Translations under genes and position numbers: made by a program
The notes under the pieces: generated by a model
Told to the model about the DNA's origin: nothing
The model's input: the letters and a program-made list of their open reading frames with translations, nothing else
Database searches by the model: none
Assembly (NCBI GenBank): GCA_916613615.1
Contig: OU744735.1
Location: 41,737,468 to 41,801,467 of the forward strand
DNA length: 64,000 nucleotides
Direction of reading: 5' to 3'
Origin: Steromphala cineraria
Taxonomy: Eukaryota; Mollusca; Gastropoda; Trochida; Trochidae
Shown: positions 11,359 through 23,264 of the stretch, one piece after another
How positions within the stretch are numbered: position 1 is the first letter of the stretch
Layout of the letters: each line of letters opens with the position of its first letter

Positions 11359-12507
11359 GTAAGTTAACTTTTTATATGCTTAAAAGGCACCGTACTATGT
11401 TGTTTTTAAACATTATATTTTCAAAAGATTTCTTCAAAATCTATTTTTTTTAGAGGCTAAATTAGTTCATCTCTCAACTCAAAATTTGGAGTGGCAACTA
11501 ATTATTGTAAGAATAACCTGCCTTAGAAATATTTTCATTCAACATGCTCTTGAAGTTTTGAAAGTTTTTGATACAGGAATGGCTTTAAAAAGTATCAATA
11601 TACATGTATATATACGTTTAATCGAGTAGAATAGAAGCTTATTTTTTATTTTAAAGAGCTTTTCCGGCGTATTTCTAGAGATGATGTTACCTTAAAGCAC
11701 ATTTCTGCACATCGATGACTCTGTTTAAAGGCATTGTGCTGTACTGTTTTGTAGATAAATAGATTTCCCGATGTTGTATACGTATTTGAAGGAATATTTC
11801 ATTGAGAGGGTAAACATGTCATTTCTGCCCTTTACTGCTTATATACGCGATTCTACGCTGCTGCCCTTTACTGCTTTTCTACGTGATTCTACGCCTTTTC
11901 TAACCGTAATTGAAGATAAATGTGTCACATCCTAAGCAAAATGCACAGTGACATATTATTGTGAACATCGTTTAATCATTTTGGTAGGGAAGCATTATTC
12001 ACATATTTTGACAGAAAAAGGCGGAGACGTTCGCCTTTTCCTTTTCATTGAATATGATGTCTTGCAGTTCATGACGTTAGTTGCCCTCTCATGTGAACAC
12101 CCGTGCTACTATCTACTTATTTGGCCAGTCAGGGAGTTTTTGTTATTATTTATTTAGATTTGATACGAATATAGATGACATAATTCATTATTACACTTCA
12201 GGAGACCCCACATAAACAACTATTGTGATCAATCAACAACTACTTCAGAGTCTCGTTATTAGTTTACAGTCCTAAAAATGGTAATGGTACCACTTCGTAA
12301 TAGTTTGGTTTACACCTCACACTCGGTCTAATGTACCTTACCGTATATTTTCAAATTGTTTTTCTAATATTAGTTTTTAATGAGTGCAGATTTTGAATAT
12401 ATCTCCAGAAAAACAGATCAATGTTGCATAGCTATAAACAATGTCTTCATAATTAACGAAAGCTTCTAATATACCTGTGTATTTTGTTTCCAGGTTCGAA
12501 GTCAACC

Positions 12508-15500
12508 ATGAAGCTTTACATTGTTCTTCTTCTCCTGGGTGTGGTAGCAGCAGCAGTGGCAGGCGGTGAGTCAGATATTATAGCTATTACCAACGTTTCT
12601 TACTTTTTAAAGTGACACAAAGTACCTTTTTAAAATTTTATTTGGTTTTGATAAGCTACAAAATATCTAATATGCTGACTGTTCATATCTCATCACTGGA
12701 CTTGGATTTACGCATAATATCTCTAAAATGCTTGATTTTATGGAAAAATCAAGAAAACATCTCAAATACGTTTAATATTCGAAATTGTGCATCCAATTAA
12801 TCTATTACCTATTAGTTACAATACCTAATAAACTCTATCGAATGGAATATATCTTCCTGTCAGCTTATGACAAGGTTACGTTTGGCGAATTTGCGCGCGC
12901 CACTCGAGCCACATTGTCCGGTTTTCGATCAAAATCCCGACTTTGTATGGCCATATTTTCGCTCTAATGTACTGATTGACCTTTAACTTGTTATTTTCAG
13001 TAACAGTTAGTGGTTCCCGATGTAATAACATCGATTTCAAAATTTGACATATGTGAGCCTATCAACATACTCTGTGTCTCGTATTGTTTGGCTATCATAG
13101 GTGGTTAAAACTAATTTTGTTGACATTAAAAACTCACTTACTCATCAACACATTTCAGGCACATGCCAATTGTTAACTTCCAATTAGAATCAATAAAACC
13201 CATATTTGTGTGCAAAATCCGAAGCCAGGCCTACCATCTATATGAACATAAAATTAATAACCATTCAAACTAGAGAAAATCAAATTTTACTTTCTGTCTT
13301 GTTAACTTTGTCCCAAATAAATAGCATCTAACTCATTGCTGTAAAGCCTACATTTGGACACGAATCGCGTTTATGTATCGTTTTACGTCATATTCTGTTG
13401 AACCAGGTAGCATCAGAGAGTCTTTCCTATTGACTTCGGGTTCACAATGTTGTTAGTTTTCGAAATTGTCATAAAAGGTTGTATTTGTTATCAAGTTTAC
13501 TCTTTGTTGAAAATAAACTATTAGTGAGAATAAGATACTCATAGTTACATCGATCATGGATAAGCTTAAGGCTTGACAATATTATAATTTGAATGCCGAA
13601 AGAAGTTTTTTAACGCGTCGATGAATAGCTTCGTTTCTCATTGTTATTATTTTTTACCACGTGTGTGCTCTTTTTTTTATCAAGTTGTTAAATATAAATA
13701 AACAAAAAAGTTACTTTCAGTAGCATGTTACATCTGGTTTGTTGACTGTACAATAATGTTTCTGCATCATGTATAAATTGGAATGTTACAAAGAATCCCA
13801 CCACCCGTCAAAATACCCCACAGGATTGTCTGTTTCGGAAACAGGAGATACTCCTTTTGTAAAATGACACCATTCACTAAATATACATATGCCACTGAAA
13901 TGAATGTCTCTTCACGCACAATATAATTATAAATTCTCTAGGCGTGCCTAATCAGAAACTGTTAATTTTCAAAGGACAATAGTTTGCAAGAGATACTGAA
14001 GAGCTTTTGTGTTCAATGAATATACAGTCTGTCTACCAGGTGATGACGTCACGTTGTTGTATAAACGATGGATTCTAAAATAAACAGCTTATTGAATGCG
14101 TCGATCCGAGGGTGTCATGTAATGTAATTTTGAAAAACATCCAATGCCCAGTACACATTTAAAGAAAGATGAAACAAATCTATGTTTGTCTGAATATGAT
14201 TTTAGACCATGTCATTATGATTTTGAAGTAGTCTTGATTCGATGAAGTAACCTTTCGATACCAATGAATTTAAAATTAATTTCGTCTCCTATTGCAGCTG
14301 TAACGTAATAGTTGAAGAAATACAAATATATATTTGTATTTCTTCATCAAACCAACTTCTAAAATGCCAGTGAAGGAAACGTAATAGTTGTAAATTGGTT
14401 GTTTTAACGTAATAGTTGTAAATTTCAAAGAGCAGTTCTCAAGTTACACAACGATTTCGGAGCAAAACATGAAGTCCGCATCTCAAGCTAGGAGACAAGA
14501 TCTATGATTTCTCTCAACCTTTCTTTACATCTAGGCAATCTATCATTTTCGTTTTGGTAACTGTTGTAGATTTCAAGAAGGAAGCTCTGCAGTTGCACAA
14601 CCAATTGAGATCAAAGCATCATGCATCGCCCCTGAAGCTGACAGGCAAGATGAACAAGAAGGCTCAGAAATGGGCTGACCATTTGGCTCAGATCAACACC
14701 ATGCAACATAGCGGACCAGGAGAGAACCTCTACATGACGTCACGTAGTTCTGGCAAAGGGGAGGATGGTGTGTAATGTTTGATTGTCCCCGACTTCAGTA
14801 ACGTAATCCTCGAAAAACGAATCCTACATCACATAATGACATGTGTATGGTGGTGTGTAATGTTTGACTGCCCCTTGTATCAGTAATATACTTCTAAAAA
14901 ACAAACCTACTGTATTTCCTCTAATAAGCGCCGGGGATCATAGGTAGCCGGGTCTCTTATAAGCGCCGGGTCTCTAATAACCGCCGGTTCCAAACCATTG
15001 AATTAATGTCCCTCAGTAAACATTTTACTGATGTTCATTGAAAATACTGTCTAACACAAAATTAAATTTTCTATGAAGGAAATAAGCGCCGGGCCTACAA
15101 TTAGCCCGGGCCTCTAATCAGCGCCGGGGGGTAAAGGGGTGCTGAAAATATAAGCGCCCGGGCGCTTATTAGAGGAAACACGGTACATTCCTTCATGATA
15201 TCTGTATACAGGAAGAATCATTGCGTGGTTGCAGGCTGATTCCACACTTGGAAATGTTGCACAGGTACTTGGTTGCAACCAAGGAGTGAAAGATTTGTCT
15301 GTTGAACACCCTGTTGCCACGCAATGATTTCTTCCTCTTATCAAAAATTTTGAACAGTTTTGATTAAGACGAACTGGGAGCGTTGATCTATTTTTGTTGT
15401 AAACTGTTGTCTTGAGACTAGCGCAGCACATCCATTTCGTGAGATAGCCTTAGGACTAAAGAAGAAAACACGCTACAACGCCTTTATCAAAGTCTTTTTT

Positions 15501-18263
15501 ATCACGGAAGCACTATCCGTACGGGCTTTTTTGATATGCCGACTCTATGGAACAATTGTAACTTACTTTTCTGCAGGTAATCTTTGGTTGTTTCAAGTTT
15601 GTGTTTATATCACTGATGCTTTTATCGTCATTTTACAAATTGATTGGTCTCATATTGGGAATGAATAACATTGAAACCGATAACATTAAATGCGCAAAAA
15701 ATTTGAATATCTGTATTTCTTTGAATTTCCGAGAGTCTTTACTCCACACTAGGTAGTGCTGATGAATAGAAGGACACTGTTTATAACTGATTGACTCTAA
15801 TATGAGTTTGTGATATTATCACTGATTGACCAATCCTCAGAAACCCTTTCACGAAAAAGTTTGCCTGATATAAGAACCGTATATTTTGAATACCTACTCC
15901 CTACTTACTATAATATCAATATGATTAGTGAACCTTCATTGGTCATGATAAGTGTTAGGATAGTATAGGGACTTCGTAGATACAAACATCATGTAACAAA
16001 ATGTTATGTCATAACTACAAAAAGGAGAACCAAAATGTGTTGTTGTGCCATTAAATGATTGTGAATTATTTATATGATTAATCTCACTGACGTCCTTGGC
16101 TTTTACTTTGATATTGCATTTACTATTATGGTCGTCGCTTTCAGCAAAAGCGGCAGTACAAGCTTGGTATGACGAAATCAAGGACTACAACTTCAACAGC
16201 CCAGGCTTCTCCGGAGCTACAGGTGGGCCTTTTAACATCAGTAGAAACTTCTCAAAAAGATTTTCCAAAAGAAACCATTAATGATACGTTAAGTACTTAT
16301 GCTGGCTTGATCTGGCCACACTATTAAAACAACAAATCAAGATGTGTACGATCTTTTAAAACCTTTTTTGAGCATGTTTCTTGAAATCATAGGGACATTG
16401 TGAGAAGCATTTATTGAATCAAAGCTGTGATACATTGTAAGATTTTTCTCCGTGCAAAATAACATCTTTCAATCGATAAAGATTAGTAATGTATCTCAAA
16501 GAAAGGCTGGTGGCGAGTGTGGTAGTTCCCCTTGAATACTATATTCATTTTGTTTTGGAACCTAAGAAAACACATTTCTGAATATTGTTTATTTCAAGAA
16601 AGGACATAACGATTAAAAGGATGCTCTACCTAATGCAATATCAGCAACCTACAAATTGTCGTTAAGATAACGACACAAAATCTATAGGATTTTCTTTTCC
16701 CATCCTATTCCTATTATCGTAAGCCTAATTCGGGCCTTTATCCGATTATTCATATTTTGAAATAGCTATAGGTTCTCTATTAAGGCTGCCTTACATAAGA
16801 CTATTCTTAATCGACATCCTTAGGAGGTATGTAAGAGTTGGTTACACACAAGAATGAGTTTAGTTGATTTATAACTTCTTCTTTTCTCAAGAAACTGTGC
16901 GTCACACCCGCTTAGATTAATGAAAAGGGATTGTAATAACAAAATTGGATTAAATGATGATGTGACACGTGAGTCATAAGACTTTTAAGTGTATATGCTG
17001 GAACTGTTATCAAGCAATGATACTTTCACCAAACTGTGTCAGCATCTACGATCAGGCGTCAGACCCTTATCAGACCATGGTCTACAGCTGCATACCTTAA
17101 GTTTGTTCACCTGCTTGTGATCTTAGTGCAAATATCATGTAATTTGGGTTTCGTTTTGACGTTCATAAAATAACTCCAGGACCACTTACAGAAGATCATC
17201 AATTGTCCATGTGTAAAACAACCATTCCCAAACCATATTTCGGGATCACTGGTGCTGAATGTCGAAATTTGGCAGATGGGGTCATATTTGTGAAAGTCGG
17301 ATTTTCGTAAATTTCGATTAAAATCTTCCATGTAAACTTTGTAGGAAAACAATCAGCACAGTTACGTTGCCTTAGCGCAAAGGAACACATATGAATAAGA
17401 TCTAAAGCTGTTGATCACTTATTAAGGCTTTTTATAGAAACCAGTGTTTTCGAAATGTTGACCCCTGGTCACTTCAATGACTTGCCAAATTTGTTACAGC
17501 TGTCTGCTAGGTTTGACATGCGAATATGTCAACGCAAAGTGAATATTGACTTATGCAGTGAAATTTCATCATTATCGGTTTCGTTTTCACAATGGTATTA
17601 TGTCTCAAAGACGTTGCAAATTATATGATATTTGCACGAGAATACGAAGGTAAGTGAACAAACTTTAGATACGCAGATGCAATCAACAGAACCTCCTGTT
17701 CAGTAGTTCTGAATCTTCTTCGCTTGTAGGTCACTTCATCCAGGTTGTAAGTGAACAAACTTTAGATACGCAGCTGTAATCAACAGAACCTCCTGTTCAG
17801 TAGTTCTGAATCTTCGCTTGTAGTTATAGGTCACTTCACCCAGGTTGTAAGTGAACAAACTTTAGATACGCAGATGCAATCAACAGAACCTCCTGTTCAG
17901 TAGTTCTGAATCTTCGCTTTTAGGTCACTTCATCCAGGTTGTAAGTGAACAAACTTTAGATACGCAGCTGTAATCAACAGAACCTCCTGTTCAGTAGTTC
18001 TGAATCTTCGCTTTTAGGTCACTTCATCCAGGTTGTAAGTGAACAAACTTTAGATACGCAGCTGTAATCAACAGAACCTCCTGTTCAGTAGTTCTGAATC
18101 TTCGCTTGTAGGTCACTTCACCCAGGTTGTATGGAAGGGATCAAAGCAGCTCGGAATGGGGTACGCAGTCAACAAGCAGTCCGGATACGTGTATGTGGTG
18201 GCCCAATACGACCCCCCAGGCAACATGATGGGAGACTTTCCGGACAATGTGCAGAAGGCCTGA
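12508..18263 (+). CDS. Secreted CAP-domain protein, gene 1 (four coding exons)
   Basis: Coding exons 12508-12565, 14570-14767, 16145-16222 and 18112-18263 join in phase 1 at every junction into 161 codons plus TGA. Exon 1 is a signal peptide (MKLYIVLLLLGVVAAAVAG). The rest is one CAP (SCP/TAPS) domain with no cysteines, closest in size to the GAPR-1/GLIPR2 type: helix 1 LHNQLRSKHH, KWADHLA, the GENLY motif, [11 protein letters not shown], the signature GHFTQVVW opening exon 4, and VVAQYDPPGN near the end. The His of HNQLR, Glu of GENLY and His of HFTQ, which line the conserved CAP cavity, are all present. GAPR-1 itself is intracellular; here a signal peptide suggests secretion. Function of the family ranges from lipid/sterol binding to defence, so none is assigned. 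A tandem paralogue lies at 26,179-31,506. Odd point: the exon-4 acceptor sits at the end of a tandem array that repeats it. Confidence 0.85.
12566..14569 (+). other. Intron 1 of CAP gene 1 (coding)
   Basis: Donor GTGAGT, acceptor GTTGTAG. About 2 kb of AT-rich sequence with no clear mobile element except the palindrome at 14,314-14,345 and a thrice-repeated AACGTAATAGTTGTAAAT near 14,301-14,425. Confidence 0.6.
14314..14345. repeat. 32-bp perfect palindrome
   Basis: GAAGAAATACAAATAT followed immediately by its exact complement, with no spacer. It could form a cruciform. Lies 225 bp upstream of CAP exon 2. Confidence 0.8.
14768..14915. repeat. Tandem duplication starting at the exon 2 donor of CAP gene 1
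   Basis: GTGTGTAATGTTTGA at 14768 recurs at 14853 (period 85), each followed by a similar TGTCCCC/TGCCCCT and CAGTAA segment. The duplicated unit begins exactly at the 5' splice site, so a second donor-like GTGTGT lies 85 bases inside the intron. Confidence 0.6.
14908..15185. mobile_element. MITE with TTTCCTCTAATAAGCGCC ends
   Basis: Left TACTGTATTTCCTCTAATAA and right complement ending AGAGGAAACACGGTA, both bounded by TA. The interior repeats AATAAGCGCCGGG several times. Sequences of this type (CTAATAAGCGCC) recur in many invertebrate genomes. TA ends fit a Tc1/mariner-type element. Located in intron 2 of CAP gene 1. Confidence 0.65.
15208..15336. repeat. Short inverted repeat
   Basis: GGAAGAATCATTGCGTGG at the left and CCACGCAATGATTTCTTCC at the right, about 90 bp apart. 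A foldback element or hairpin in intron 2 of CAP gene 1. Confidence 0.5.
17086..17680. mobile_element. TACAGCTG-end MITE, copy 3, in intron 3 of CAP gene 1
   Basis: Left end ACAGCTGCATACCTTAAG, right end GTAAGTGAACAAACTTTAG...GCAGATG. Same orientation as the copy in the corresponding intron of the paralogue (30,277-30,890). Its right end has been captured into the tandem array that follows. Confidence 0.75.
17652..18130 (+). repeat. Tandem array of MITE end plus exon-4 splice acceptor (five units)
   Basis: Units of 97, 100, 94, 94 and 94 bp. Each unit runs from the MITE end (AAGTGAACAAACTTTAGATA) through ATCAACAGAACCTCCTGTTC and CTTCGCTTNTAG to the first 17 bases of CAP exon 4 (GTCACTTCAYCCAGGTT), then GT. 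Because the next unit begins AAGT, every copy except the last makes an acceptor, a 17-nt exon fragment and a perfect donor GTAAGT. The last copy continues into the true exon 4. Confidence 0.85.
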
Positions 18264-18374
18264 TTCTATTAAGTCTTAGTAAATGTACATATAACGCGTA
18301 GAATACTACATGCTTAACTTATTGCAAAGGACAGAATCGATACGTTTCCTTGATTGTTTAGTTCGCACTTCTTG

Positions 18375-18380
18375 ATTAAA
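18375..18380 (+). terminator. Possible polyadenylation signal of CAP gene 1
   Basis: ATTAAA 112 bp after the stop codon. The paralogue has ATTAAA 70 bp after its stop. Variant signal, by position only. Confidence 0.35.
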
Positions 18381-18819
18381 ATTTGCATTTCAAATATTCT
18401 CGTTTGTTCTCCCTACCTTGTCTTGGAATCTCAATTCAATTCATCATGTCTCTGAAACTTACCGTTGTAAGAACATCATTGGTTACTCAGGGCTCCAATA
18501 CTCTTTACTGCATCTTGGAATTGTCAAAAGGAAAACCTATAACCTTGAGAGCAAGAGCAAATATCAATCAATATATTTACATAATCTAGCATGCGTCTTA
18601 TGCCAGACAATTGAATGCGTACATAATTAGTGAAATACATAGTGAGTCACATAGTTTTATTACTCGCCCGTGTAAGATATCGCAGTGTAATATTCATACC
18701 GCAATATTAAACTATTGAAATAACAGAATGCAAGTATGACATTGGTTGCCGAGTCTCGAAAATGTTAGTTTCGGCAACGTATCGGAAATTATGTTTGATT
18801 TTAGGGCAAGTAACAAACA

Positions 18820-18968
18820 GAATACCAAACTCCCTTCCATTTAATACTATTTTTTATTAAACTCGTGAATGATTTGCATTTGGTATCAAACACGCTTTCT
18901 CTCGTTTTAAACAAAAATCATTAACTCGTTTAATAAAAATAGTATTAAATGGAAGGTCGTTTAGTATC
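18820..18968. repeat. Foldback element
   Basis: Arms of about 55 bp: GAATACCAAAC...CCTTCCATTTAATACTAT and the matching complement ending GTTTAGTATCC. Loop about 40 bp. Small MITE-like hairpin; no clear target duplication. Confidence 0.65.
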
Positions 18969-19154
18969 CTCTATAAAGAGTAAAGTCATAACAAGTTATT
19001 ATATACTTGATAACAATTTAAAGGACAAGGCTTGACAAACAGTTCTTGTATCTTTTCGTTAATGGCGTTAGGAAATGGGTAAGATGACATATGTCGTAAA
19101 GTGGTTAATAAAATTTACGGTTTGAATATGACATTGTGTATTTAAGTACATATA

Positions 19155-19277
19155 GAGAATATCACCCAAGTGTCTTCTGATATGAATTATATCAACACAA
19201 GTAAATAAAAGTAACAAATATCCGAGGCTTGCTTGCGAGTGTTGATATAAACCAATCGGCAAAAGAAACTTATCACT
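19155..19277. repeat. Dispersed repeat, inverted relative to 20,402-20,462
   Basis: Contains ATATCACCCAAGTGTCTTCTG and CCAATCGGCAAAAGAAACTT. Both blocks recur in the opposite orientation at 20,402-20,462, where they are adjacent. The extra middle part here (GTAACAAATATCCGAGG...) is absent there. Confidence 0.5.
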
Positions 19278-19289
19278 CAATTATAATTA

Positions 19290-20400
19290 CTCTCATTAAA
19301 TAACGAAAAGTGCTAAAAGGTTGAAATAAAGTCAGTATAGTTTATCAACCAGTCCAAAAAACATTGAAAAACAGAAAATAGTATTTGACATTATCCGTAG
19401 TGCGTTGAAAACATTTTACATGAAAAGGGGTCAAAAACAAAAATTTCAGACCATCATTTTGATAATTCTTTCACTCTAAAATCATGAATATTGGAAAGAA
19501 AACATCGGATCAGACTTAAATATGCTCAAGACAAGTGTAAGCACAACACTATAGCAATAATTAACAAAACATAGAAGGATTGTGTGACATCACCTAATGG
19601 CTCTTTCAGTATTCCTGTTTACTCTTAATCGTGGCTTGTTCATAGATTGGTGAGTCAGATTTGACTGAAGCATGTTTTGTGTAAGACTGAGAGTTCCTCA
19701 ATCAGTGACAGGGCATAGGACCTTTAAATAGCTGTACATCTTTACAAATTAAGTCTATTCTTACCATTTTGCATTGCAATAAATCAAAGTTTAGTGGTTA
19801 ATGTAGGACCACTGAGGAGTCGAAGAGCTCCGACTTCACTTGTCCTTGGTCTCCTAGTACGTACGTCCAAAACGCAATACACACTTATAGCATTTGACGT
19901 TCATGACGTCACTTAAAGAAAGTGTTGACGATGGTCAAATGCAAACGGGTATAAGTTTTCATAATGTAAAAATACAATTGTTTTTGCTGTTTTGGGATTG
20001 TCCAATATCTTGACATCTTATATCTATATTGAGAAAACAAATTGTAAATCAATATTCTGGGAACTATGGCAATTCTTCAAAAGTTGGTATCCGTGCACAG
20101 TATTTGTAAACTTTCAAATGCTTCTCACAGTTTTGTGATCCGACTTTTGATGGGGTGTAGGTGTTCTTTCTACAGGGGTGATGATCGTGATCCATTATGA
20201 GCTCTTGTTTGACATTTGTGTGACGTGACTTGGCACCAATGGCGAAGTCACGTGATTTTCACCTTTTTTCATTTTCCCCCATAATGCATCAACATTTGTT
20301 CTTTACAAGTTAAAAGACAAAATTTATGGGATAATGTGCTTTTATTGCGATGGTTACTGTCAATATTTAAAAAAATATTTTTCTATGTTTTCAGTTCAAA
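19290..20400. other. No gene recognised
   Basis: Spacer between the two CAP genes. A CRE-like TGACGTCA lies in GTTCATGACGTCACTT near 19,905. No coding signal seen. Confidence 0.4.
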
Positions 20401-20401
20401 A

Positions 20402-20462
20402 GTGATAAGTTTCTTTTGCCGATGAGTTTATTTGATATCAGAAGACACGAGGGTGAGATTCT
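20402..20462. repeat. Dispersed repeat, partner of 19,155-19,277
   Basis: GTGATAAGTTTCTTTTGCCG followed by GATATCAGAAGACACGAGGG, matching the complement of the other copy. Together they form a long-range inverted pair about 1.1 kb apart. Confidence 0.45.
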
Positions 20463-20549
20463 TTTTGTCATCCAAAATCCTTTATCATCACATAAGCATG
20501 AACAATGTTCATCTTTGAACACTGCATAGCCCTAAAACTGCTAAACCAG

Positions 20550-20672
20550 TGATGTCATAGCATTATGACATCATCGTGGTAATGATGTTTTAGCATTGTG
20601 ACGTCGTTGTGTTTATGACGTCATAGCATTGTAACATCATTATTGATGACGTAAAACGTTTGTGATGTCATG
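20550..20672. repeat. Degenerate ~34-bp tandem repeat with TGACGTCA cores
   Basis: Four units beginning TGATGTCATAGCATTATGAC, TGATGTTTTAGCATTGTGAC, TGACGTCATAGCATTGTAAC and TGACGTAAAACGTTTG. Each unit has two CRE-like TGACGTCA or TGATGTCA words in opposite orientation. Confidence 0.6.
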
Positions 20673-20713
20673 TATTTTCAGTTTACAGGGCATTGTTCAA
20701 TATCTACTGTTAA

Positions 20714-20780
20714 AGCGATAGCTCCTAGGAGATATCGCTTGATCTTCCACACGCGATATCTCCTGTGGAACACAGTTTTG
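20714..20780. repeat. Short palindromic pair around GCGATATCTCCT
   Basis: AGCGATAGCTCCTAGGAGATATCGCT-like imperfect palindrome at 20714-20739 (26 bp by position) followed by CGCGATATCTCCTGTGG at about 20,753. Local hairpin potential. Confidence 0.4.
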
Positions 20781-21548
20781 GATGATTAATTGCAATATAG
20801 AATGAGCTTTGGTTGCTGAACACACTGATTGGTAGAGGTGTGACGATATATCGTATGATATATGATAAAATGCATTTCGTCACCTATTTCAACCAAGTTA
20901 CAGATTTTACAATATATTTTATCTCTAATATGCTTTGCCATCTTCCCGTTTCAATTGGTCAGTCCAAATTAAAAGTTTTAATTTCACATTCGGGATAGAA
21001 ATACTTCTACTGGCCTGTTAAAACTAGGAACGACGAAGAGAATACTAAAGAATGAACAAATACATTTGATGATACAGTTCTTTAATATGCTTAAGTGAAT
21101 CCATGGGTCTGATACCAAAATTGTATTTGTTCAGACTGTTTGATACAACATATTTGATAATTTTCATGTTTCATTTCAAGGTTTGTTTTCTATCGCCATA
21201 ATCCATACACGTTACTGTAGATTGTCCTAAACCATGTCAATTTTAAGAAGTTGATATGAATACTTTTAATGAGATAAAGTTTCTAAATTGATGGACAACA
21301 GAGTATCTATTAGCCATAATACGTCATCTGCCTTTTGTATGAATTACAAAAACGCAAGTGTTGACATTTACAAATTTTTGACATATATCCTGCCACTCAA
21401 TGTTTTAAGAATAAGTGAATAATCATAAAATCACTATCATTACTTCTAGGTCATTTGGTAAACAATTACGTCACATTTATAATGGGTTGCGTGATAAACA
21501 ATGGATGGACTAAACAATAGTGTTCATTACGTACAAGGTTATCTTACT
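20781..21548. other. No gene recognised
   Basis: AT-rich intergenic DNA between the CAP genes. Nothing with coding character. Confidence 0.4.
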
Positions 21549-21752
21549 GTTATGATACTACATTTCTTCTACAAAAGCAGTTATCTTTTAAAATTTAAAC
21601 GGGCAATAGCACTTTTTTAGGATTAAAATGTCAGGAAAATGAAAATAAATTGTTCCAATTTAAAGACAATGAATTTAAACTAAATGAAGCAGTAATAAAT
21701 CACCGTTTATGATACTACAGTTCATTTACGAAAACCGTTATCTTTTAAAATT
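21549..21752. repeat. Truncated TTAA-type MITE between direct repeats (copy f)
   Basis: The piece 21,596-21,705 matches the left half of the TTAA family (GGGCAATAGCACTTTTTTAG ... GAAGCAGTAATA). It is flanked by two similar copies of a TTATGATACTACA...GTTATCTTTTAAAATTT segment (21,549-21,597 and 21,706-21,752). Confidence 0.55.
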
Positions 21753-22740
21753 TATTTGTAACAATTGTTCATCGTGTACCATAGTAATTATTGAATGTTG
21801 ATGATGCTGATGAGGATTGCTTTTCCTGCAACGTCGGAGGATATGTTGTTTTAGCACTTAATCATCTTGTTTTTATCTCAGTATTCAGAAATTAATTATC
21901 AAATATTGAAACACTTCCAGAGCATGTATAAACGTAAGGTTTTCAAGCATATCTAAGAAGAAAGGTATGCTTGTTTCCGGAAGTTAACTCCTACACCGTT
22001 TCAATGACAAAACTGCAAAACGGATTCGATAGCACTTGTATGTCATACAAAATGGATATGACAAAAATTCTATCAATACTTCTGTTAAATGTTTGTTCAT
22101 AAACTTTTCTTCGAGTTTTTCATCTAGCAGTAACTGTAAAAGTAACCTATAGTGTAATTTTTTTAATGCAATTTTGTTATTCAATGAACACTTCGTTCAT
22201 AAAAACATTTAGAACAATTTTATTCCTATTCAATAATACTTCAAGTACTATTTTTCATATCACATTAAATTTTGCAATTTTACACAGTCCTTGATACTTT
22301 TATGCGAAAATAAAATTTTCTTTTTTTCTTAAGCTGCAATAAGTCACTCAGCTTCGTTGAGGGGTATTTAGAAGATGTTAGGTGAATAAGGAAGATATAT
22401 GGATTGTTCAACCTTATTACGGGAGTCCGACATTTATGTCTAGATACTTACACAGTTATCAAGCAAATCATCATATTTTGTCATAAGCAAACATTAGCTA
22501 CACCAACATACCACAGAAGCCTATTATCAACGTCAACAATTATTGACATCGATTAGGCAATTAGCAACTTGATTGACAATAGCGGTTTCATCTGATCATT
22601 GCTCTCGATCGGCACATTTTTAGGGATCATTTTCATCAATAATGTCCTTATTATGTTATTAATGTATTCGATGTCACCTGATTAAAGACGTAAATTAATA
22701 CACTTTACATTCCTTCTTCGGTTTAGGCATTCCTTCAGTG
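21753..22740. other. Upstream region of CAP gene 2, no gene recognised
   Basis: AT-rich, with short frames only. Contains no repeat that I recognise from elsewhere in the window. Confidence 0.4.
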
Positions 22741-22751
22741 TAGGTCGTTGA

Positions 22752-22759
22752 TATAAATA
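22752..22759 (+). promoter_or_regulatory. TATA box of CAP gene 2
   Basis: TATAAATA in GTTGATATAAATAAGGG. About 60 bp downstream is a donor AAC|GTGAGT, giving a short non-coding first exon as in the paralogue. Confidence 0.5.
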
Positions 22760-22782
22760 AGGGAATACAAGGGTCTTGCATA

Positions 22783-22812
22783 CATTCATTCAAGCTGACC
22801 AAGGATTACAAC
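22783..22812 (+). other. Predicted non-coding first exon of CAP gene 2
   Basis: Start estimated from the TATA box; end set by the donor GTGAGT at 22813. It would splice over about 3.4 kb to the acceptor CTCTTTTCCAG at 26,172, six bases before the start codon. Confidence 0.4.
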
Positions 22813-22843
22813 GTGAGTTTTTCAATATATATATATAATTCCT

Positions 22844-23130
22844 TTAAAGGGGCAGTAGCACGTTTTTTGATAATTTTATATTTTTAAATATTTCTCTTAT
22901 AATTGTAAGTTAATGCTAAATGTATTATATTGATAGTGTCAACAGTCTCATTACACAAGCCAATCATAGTCAGAGGACAATGTATGAGGATGCACATAAA
23001 ATCCATTGGCGGTCATTTTTGTGTGAACATCTTTAATTCCTTTTGTAAAAGAAAAACGAATCGCATTGCTAAACTTTACGTTATATATTTGAATTATAAC
23101 TGCTTCATTTAGTTTAAATACATTGCATTT
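22844..23130. mobile_element. TTAA-type MITE, copy d, right end missing
   Basis: Left end TTAAAGGGGCAGTAGCACG intact, just 31 bp after the first-exon donor of CAP gene 2. The interior matches until about TTAAATACATTGC, where similarity stops before the expected right terminus. Confidence 0.7.
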
Positions 23131-23264
23131 CCAAATCAACAACAATATATGGGGTATTTGGTAAAGTTAACCACATACCAAATTATTTCCAAATCTTATC
23201 TCTTAAAATACGTTAGGCGTATTGTTTTGCTGTATTGGTATTTCCTAGATATATAGCATGTATT

